Notes under the pieces: model-generated
Told to the model about the DNA's origin: nothing
What the model saw: only the letters and a program-made list of their open reading frames with translations
Databases searched by the model: none
In this document: piece by piece, positions 21,516-27,397 of the stretch
Layout of the letters: each line of letters begins with the position of its first letter
Position numbering within the stretch: the stretch's first letter is position 1
From: Apostichopus californicus
Taxonomy: Eukaryota; Echinodermata; Holothuroidea; Aspidochirotida; Stichopodidae
Length of the DNA stretch: 27,397 bases
Direction: 5' to 3'
NCBI GenBank assembly: GCA_020650975.1
Contig: JAIPMN010000705.1
Location: 1 to 27,397 of the forward strand
Made by a program: the position numbers and the translations under genes

Positions 21516-21680
21516 TGATCCTTATCTAGTGTTAAAGCACCATTACAGTCTGTGCCTCTAAACAGCTTGGAAGTTGAGTGACCTGTCCTTTCACTTAAAC
21601 AACCATTAGTGCCACTCATGCAGTAAATGGTTACCTTTCTACTCATGAACCAAGAATAATTCCAAGTAGTTTTACTCTGT

Positions 21681-21710
21681 TATATAATAAATATAAATTG
21701 ATATTATATA
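21681..21710. repeat. AT-rich inverted repeat (9-bp arms)
   Basis: The word tatataata is mirrored by tattatata across a 12-bp AT-rich spacer. It is probably low complexity. Confidence 0.5.
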
Positions 21711-23018
21711 GTACCTGAATGTATCATAAATCAAGCTCTTCAATCCATAGTATTCATTCCTCATTAGTTAAAGGTTTTACTCAACTGGGAAAAGGAACTT
21801 CCTCCACTCCATGCCAAAATATGGCCTTTTTGCCTTAAAATGAAAAAGAAATGCCTCCCAGATGAAGAGCCTTCCTGAGTGTGCACACAGTGCTGATCTG
21901 TAACCTCAGGGGATAATGTACTATATGTTTCCTAGTTAACACGTTTATGTTTTCTGATATAATCGTTAATTATAGACTATTAACATGTATGTATAATGCC
22001 AACAATAACACCCACTCAGTTCACAAAGTATGAAAGAAAACAAGCTACAATACCTTTCTTAAGAAATTGAAAGTAGAAACATAACACAAAGCTATAGGGT
22101 TGAATGTAGTTGATGCTGTTACTTTCATAGTTTGACTGGTTATTCTTCTGCTAGTTAAATGATGGCTGATTGAAGCCCAAAGGTTCATTATAACTCTGAT
22201 TCACAGGTAAAGAGAGAGATAAAGAGAGCACACTTTGGTTACAGTACTGAGAGTAGATAGTGGAATGCATGTAATCTTGTACGGCGAGACGGTTAACTAA
22301 GAAGAATAACAGGACCATCAGTCAACAACTGAAGGAGAAAATATATAAGGATTATTAAAAATAATAGAAGTATTAGATTAGGTATTAAGTAAATAATTGT
22401 TCCATGTGTGTAGCTGGAGCATGAGTTAATAACAAGGAAGTAAGACGAAGCTTCAGCTATCAAGGTTTCATGTGCTAATGACATTTGCTTAAACTCTTGA
22501 ATCTGGAGGTTCTTTTCATAATTCAAGAACAAACCAGCTTCATTATTTGTGAAGGATCGTAGCAAACTTGGTAGTAAGCTGAGACGACTAGTGGAGTTGG
22601 AGGGTTTGAATTGGTAAAGTATGACTGTTGTTGCTTTGCTATAAGAGTATGTTTTGTAATATTAGAATTGATATGTGAGTAAAAGGATCTAAGTGTGAGG
22701 ACTAATAATTCATCTTCCACTAGTATCTCGACTAGATTTCAAAACATCCTCAAGTTGAAGTACAAATCCACAAGAGTGCGTACAAGTATTAAAAGGCAGT
22801 GATGCTAAAATGTATGGGATCAAGTCTGGGTAAGGTACCTCAGGGATTATATTAGTTCCTTCTTAATCTACTGATCACTGCTTCAATAATTTTCGGGTTA
22901 GGATTAGGAACTAATTAATTGCTGTACAATAGTTACCACTATGTTTCATTATCAGTAATGAAGTTTCAGTTCAATCCAATTGCTTTCTTATATTTATAAA
23001 AATGTATATTTTCAATAG

Positions 23019-23063
23019 AGTCTGGGAGATGCAGAAACAGTTTTTCATAATCAAATAGAAACT
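23019..23063 (+). other. Candidate 45-bp micro-exon (SLGDAETVFHNQIET)
   Basis: The acceptor tgtatattttcaatag ends at 23018 and a perfect GTAAGT donor starts at 23064. The 45 bases are open in phase 0 at both ends, in line with the other introns of this gene. The peptide is acidic/polar and could be linker. The upstream pyrimidine tract is weak and AT-rich. A 17-bp palindrome (attaattagtaattaat, 23092-23108) lies just downstream. Confidence 0.35.
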
Positions 23064-23437
23064 GTAAGTATTAATAATAACTTATTTAGTTATTAATTAG
23101 TAATTAATACTCATTTACACAATACCTTAATCATTAATAATAGTGAGCAGGTGTGTCAAAATTGCTATCTGAAATAGTCAACCAAGTGCAAACAATTGGT
23201 CATGAATGTTTTGATATAATGTATTGTGTGTATTGTAATGGCTGAATAGTGCAATATGTGTTGTATGTTTTACTATGCAGAAGTCATATTTTGGGTAGCA
23301 ATGTACTATAGCAATATAGCATAGTACATGTAGTAGTAGCAATGGCTTACATTATTGACATAGTACCTACTGCTTATACTGCTTTTAATGGAACATGTTA
23401 TCTTAAATCATGATGCATTTTGTAGGATTGCATCGAG

Positions 23438-23464
23438 GGAGGGGTAGGGGGGGGGGAGGGCGGG
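23438..23464 (+). repeat. Poly-G-rich tract
   Basis: The sequence gagggaggggtagggggggggg then agggcggg gives four or more G runs in a short span, a potential G-quadruplex on the plus strand. Confidence 0.7.
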
Positions 23465-23924
23465 AATAGAAGGGAATCCTTCCAGATATATCTATGTCAC
23501 TCTTGGGAAGTTTATTCTATTGGATTTAGTCAAGGTTGGTGTAGACACTTCATCTTGTATGTGGCAGTCCATATAACAGATTCTGTGTATTGATAGGCCT
23601 AGCTGGAAGGAGGAACCTCTCCAACATACAGACCTACTAATACCAGTACTTGCTGATTAAGATATAAATGGATCAAACTCAACTTAAGGCTAAGGTTATG
23701 TTTATTAGGTTCTGGGACATTCAGTATGTTAAATTACCATTGGCAAGCAGAAACCTCTTTTTGCCCCTTCAAAATTTTTTTTATCTTTCATGTTCATTAA
23801 ATATCAAATTCAAACTCGGTAGTCACACTTTGCCTGTAATATATTTCACAATATTGAACAATTAGAAAAAGAAGAAATACTTTGATCGTTTTTACTTTGC
23901 ATGGTTGTCTTTGCATGCAATCAC

Positions 23925-24068
23925 CTTGCATGAAGACAGACACTATTCCATAGCAACTAATCCAGCATAGGACTTGCATGAAGACAGACACTATTCCATA
24001 GCAACTAATCGAGCAAAGGACTTGCATAAAGACAGACAATATTCCATAGCAAAGTTCTAATCGAGCGT
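23925..24068 (+). repeat. 48-bp tandem repeat, three copies
   Basis: Units start cttgcatgaagacagacac at 23925, 23973 and 24021 (the last diverged: cttgcataaagacagacaat). They share ttccatagcaactaatc then gagca. The third copy carries a short insertion (aagtt). Confidence 0.92.
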
Positions 24069-25395
24069 AGGTTTTGAGTAAGATATCAGCAGTGCAAAAT
24101 ACTGAAATAGTCCTGTCTGCTGTCCCTGCGGCATTTCTAAGTATTTTCAGACCTCGTCAGCGAGCGTGTTTTCATTTGCAGGCAGTCAAGTTAGGGGGAA
24201 ATTGTGTTTGTACAGGAAAATGAAGGACTTAACCATGAATGGACTGGGAATGTAGCTTAATGCTCCAGAGTTTGAAATGGATGGTAGGTGAACAGAATTA
24301 ATATTTGAGAAAAAGGTGAGATGAAGCCATATGCAAGATAATTAATTTCATCATCATTATAGTACTTTCTGAGAAGAGGATGACAAGCTGAAGATTAGGT
24401 CTGCTTGGCAATTGGGTGACTGAAGCATAGCTGAGAAAAATGTTTTGTTTGATTCTAAAGGAAACAATAATGTTTAGGGTAAAGAACAATGCTTTGGTGG
24501 TGTAAGTTTTCATAACATTCTATACAGTAAAATGCAGAAAGCCTGTCAGATCTTACAAATCTTAAACAGTAATCAATGTATTGATTGATCATTTATTCAT
24601 TCAGTGGACATTATACTTCAATAACATATCAGTTGTAAGGGATAATGTTTCTAGTAACACACAAGACACAGTGTAAAGAGAAGAATAGTTGCTCACACTG
24701 TATGTGATTAATTACCCATTCCATTCCTAGCAATAAGTTGTAATGCTTGTTGTACCCATTACAAGGTTGATGTAGGATGCTTGGAGGTTTTGGAAACGGG
24801 GAGGGGAATGGCAGGCAGATGGGTATGGGGATGGTGAAGGGAGAGAGGATGATGAAGGAGTATGAAGTGATGTAAATTGTATTTGAAGTATAGATGTTAC
24901 CACATGTCAGAATACGTCACTGCATTTTAAGATCACACGTTTCGTTTCAAAATCTGCATAACTTTTTATGATAGTAAACCTAGACACATGCAGACAAGTA
25001 TATGTGTGAGTTGCCTATTGATACATTAAAGTGCATTTCCCTCTCTGGGATCTTAACGACAAACAGACACACCAAGTGAATCATTTAATCTGTTGTATGA
25101 TGTCGTTGATGATGTCGTTGATGAGTGAGACTGATAGATGCTAGAGGAGATTGCTTCCTGGTTTGTTGGAAACTACAGCCATTATGATACTCCTTGTATG
25201 TACAGTATTAAGTACCACACAGGGAAGTATCACCTCATAACATCTGTAATGATAACAAATTATTGCTAAGGCTGCAATTCAAAAGATGCAAAGGCTGTAC
25301 TGATGTAATGTATGCCTATATTGTGTATGAACATTGTATTCAAAGTCTAAAGCTGTTGATATGTATTTCCAATAGAAATATGTGTGGAAGAACGC

Positions 25396-25460
25396 AGATT
25401 GGGAGAGGGGGAAGGGGGTTTGGGAGGGGGGGTTTGGGATGGGGGGGTTGGGATGGGGAT
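25396..25460 (+). repeat. G-run cluster, likely G-quadruplex-forming
   Basis: About ten runs of three or more G lie within 65 bp, arranged as imperfect copies of ggtttgggaggggggg. The G-rich strand is the coding-sense strand of the host gene, so any quadruplex could also form in its pre-mRNA. Confidence 0.8.
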
Positions 25461-26702
25461 TACTTTGTAATACTGAAAAAACAGGTGACAAGTTTGGTAG
25501 TGGTGTTGAACTAACTATACACAGATAAATTTGTATCATTTAAATTAATAACATACTCTTGAAACTGAATTCCATATCATTTGCTATACCACTCAGTGTA
25601 TAAAGATTCATCTCTGACATAGCATACCTCAGACTGACATAGTTTTAGGTCATTATCATGACTGTTGTGAGCTCTCCTTGCATAAGATGTATCTCACATA
25701 CAGAGTCAGGATAAACAGGAAGTAGGCACTAATTATGAACTAATTAGTAAATTGGTGGTTGTATATATGTAAACACAGCTATAGATATTTGTCCTTGCTA
25801 CCATATATGGTAAACAGCATATCATGATAATGTCTGTGTTGAAATATGACACACCTCCTCATATCAAAACTTAGCCCACTTAGCAAACAAGGAAATGTTC
25901 AGCTTTGAAAAGGGCTGCTTGTTTAAACACATACAGAAACACAAACAGGAAAACATAATTCTAATGTATTTAGAGTTTTGAAATGTTGCCAATTTTATAG
26001 GATAGTGTGACTCGCTAAAATATCACATTAAAGTGTGGGCGGTATAAACAAAATTTAAAATTGCAGCCACAAGAAAACCATTATTAAAAACCAGAGTTTG
26101 TTTTGTATGTACTGAATACATTAATATCTTGTAAAAACCTTTACAAGTACACCCCATCAGCAGAGAATAATCAAGGTACAAGCAATAACTCTTGAAGTTT
26201 TAATTATTGATAGAACTGAATATTTCTAGTTGACATTTATGAAATTATGACAAAACTTTTCATGTGATGTGTTAATTTGGATATGATGTATGTCTGACAG
26301 TATTGTGCAACAAAGAAGGTCATGTGACGTGAATTATGATATCTCTGTAAGCGGTAGTCATGGAGATCATATACCAGCATTCTAAGTGTTGCTATTCATT
26401 AGTAATGGTGTATAAAGGTATTCATTACTAACACTATCCACCACATGGGATATAACCAACAACTATACCACATACTATGAAAGGAAATTGTTTTTGCAGT
26501 ATTTAACATTTATTGTAGTTAAATACCCTGTATGTAATATGAGAATGCAAACTTCATAGCAGAAAATCTATTTATAAATATATTTGCCATAACATGAGGC
26601 AATTCAAACAAATTTCCTTGGATCGTGATATCATTCAATTTTAAATGTCAGCCAACATGATTAGGGGTAGGTTAGTATTCATTAAAACACTATAATGGCC
26701 CC

Positions 26703-27275
26703 TAGGATACTGGATACTGGACTAGTATACTGGACAAGTATATACTGCTGTATGAACTGGATACTGGACAAGTAGATACTGCTGTATCTTGACAAGTATT
26801 TACTGCTGTATGTACTGGATACTGGATAAGTACATACTGCTGTATGTACTGGATACTGGACAAGTATATACTGCTGTATGTACTGGATACTGGACAAGTA
26901 TATACTGCTGTATGTACTGGATACTGGACAAGTAGATACTGCTGTATCTTGACAAGTATTTACTGCTGTATGTACTGGATACTGGATAAGTATATACTGC
27001 TGTATGTACTGGATACTGGACAAGTATATACTGCTGTATGTACTGGATACTGGATAAGTACATACTGCTGTATGTACTGGATACTGGACAAGTATATACT
27101 GCTGTATGTACTGGATACTGGATAAGTATATACTGCTGTATGTACTGGATACTGGACAAGTATATACTGCTGTATGTACTGGATACTGGACAAGTATATA
27201 CTGCTGTATGAACTGGATACTGGACAAGTATATACTGCTGTATGTACTGGATACTGGACAAGTAGATACTACTGT
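26703..27275 (+). repeat. 34-bp minisatellite, about 16 units, with a 160-bp higher-order period
   Basis: The unit is caagtatatactgctgta then tgtactggatactgga. A variant block (agtagatactgctgtatctt then gacaagtatttactgctg) recurs at about 26771 and 26931, giving a 160-bp higher-order period. Tactgga is itself doubled inside the unit. As the unit lacks stops and 34x3 is 102, long frames open on both strands (up to 181 codons on minus, Tyr/Ser/Thr/Gln-rich). These are artefacts of the repeat rather than genes. Confidence 0.94.
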
Positions 27276-27372
27276 TGTCTTCTTTCTTGTCTCTACAAAT
27301 TCATTTTTGATTGGACTGATGTTGATTACTTTGAAGACTCGTATTGATCTTGCCTTACATTGATCATCAAAA

Positions 27373-27397
27373 GGAGGGGGAGGGGGGGGGGGGGGTG
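27373..27397 (+). repeat. Poly-G tract at the window edge
   Basis: The sequence aggagggggaggggggg continues as an uninterrupted G run almost to the last base. It may mark a sequencing or assembly break. Confidence 0.6.

Larger units (their letters stand above)
16892..27397 (+). other. Intron 4 and beyond: no convincing PH or RhoGAP exon up to the window end
   Basis: About 10.5 kb of AT-rich sequence with at least five tandem arrays, a palindrome-rich element and several poly-G tracts, annotated separately. I looked for splice-bordered open frames resembling PH (W-x-VL, closing Trp helix) or RhoGAP (arginine-finger GIYRxSG) segments and saw none. The stretches 18300-20340, 21660-22980, 23110-23440, 24080-25380 and 25470-26690 show only ordinary intron sequence and short chance frames. 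Two short phase-0 candidate exons are listed separately. Confidence 0.6.

Noticed and set aside
22190-22257. Short frame SPKVHYNSDSQVKREIKR around a ttcacag|gtaaag site, considered as a linker exon
   Set aside because: The possible acceptor gives the wrong phase and no donor closes an in-frame exon.
22801-22828. Small cassette ending at a GTAAGG donor (DAKMYGIKSG)
   Set aside because: It would be phase 2-2, unlike every other junction of this gene, and in phase 0 it begins with a stop.
26682-27261. Minus-strand frames of 153-181 codons
   Set aside because: They are generated by the stop-free 34-bp repeat; no start context, domain or splice signal supports them.

Overview
The window is intronic-rich eukaryotic DNA: low GC, short coding islands in long introns, many minisatellites, and AG/GT splice signals. 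It holds the 5' part of one plus-strand gene. Its exons encode an SH3 domain, a WW domain, a short GW-containing linker and a second WW domain. This is the N-terminal layout of the ARHGAP9/12/15/27 family of Rho GTPase-activating proteins, and it matches ARHGAP12/27 best. The host looks like an invertebrate animal, probably a marine deuterostome such as an echinoderm. That guess rests on gene family, intron size, repeat style and frequent TACAGTA/ACTGTA words, and is low confidence.

Layout: 1-370 is a pyrimidine-rich intron end and/or 5' UTR. Exon 1 (371-865) encodes SH3 plus a Pro/Ser/His-rich linker. Intron 1 (866-5657) is mostly featureless. Exon 2 (5658-5819) encodes WW1. Intron 2 (5820-12286) contains a dispersed repeat pair and small tandem repeats. 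Exon 3 (12287-12397) encodes a Ser-rich linker and a half-WW motif. Intron 3 (12398-16798) contains a complete hAT-type MITE with an 8-bp target-site duplication and a 60-bp minisatellite. Exon 4 (16799-16891) encodes WW2. The last 10.5 kb is intronic and repeat-laden, and I find no convincing PH or RhoGAP exon in it. Two very short, phase-0, well-bordered candidate exons lie there (18110-18151 and 23019-23063). The PH and RhoGAP exons expected for this family would lie beyond the right edge.

All four exons are phase 0 at both internal ends. They join into one 287-codon open frame (165+54+37+31), which is the main reason I trust the model. SH3 and WW modules in this family bind proline-rich and PPxY-type ligands and position the C-terminal GAP domain. 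The part seen here is therefore the targeting half of the protein.

I found no prokaryote-style operon, CRISPR array, rRNA, recognisable tRNA or minus-strand gene, and no evidence of a previously undescribed system. The most unusual items are the shared-tryptophan half-WW/WW junction, the candidate micro-exons and alternative N-terminus, a nested GATC palindrome, and several higher-order tandem arrays that are open in many reading frames without being genes.
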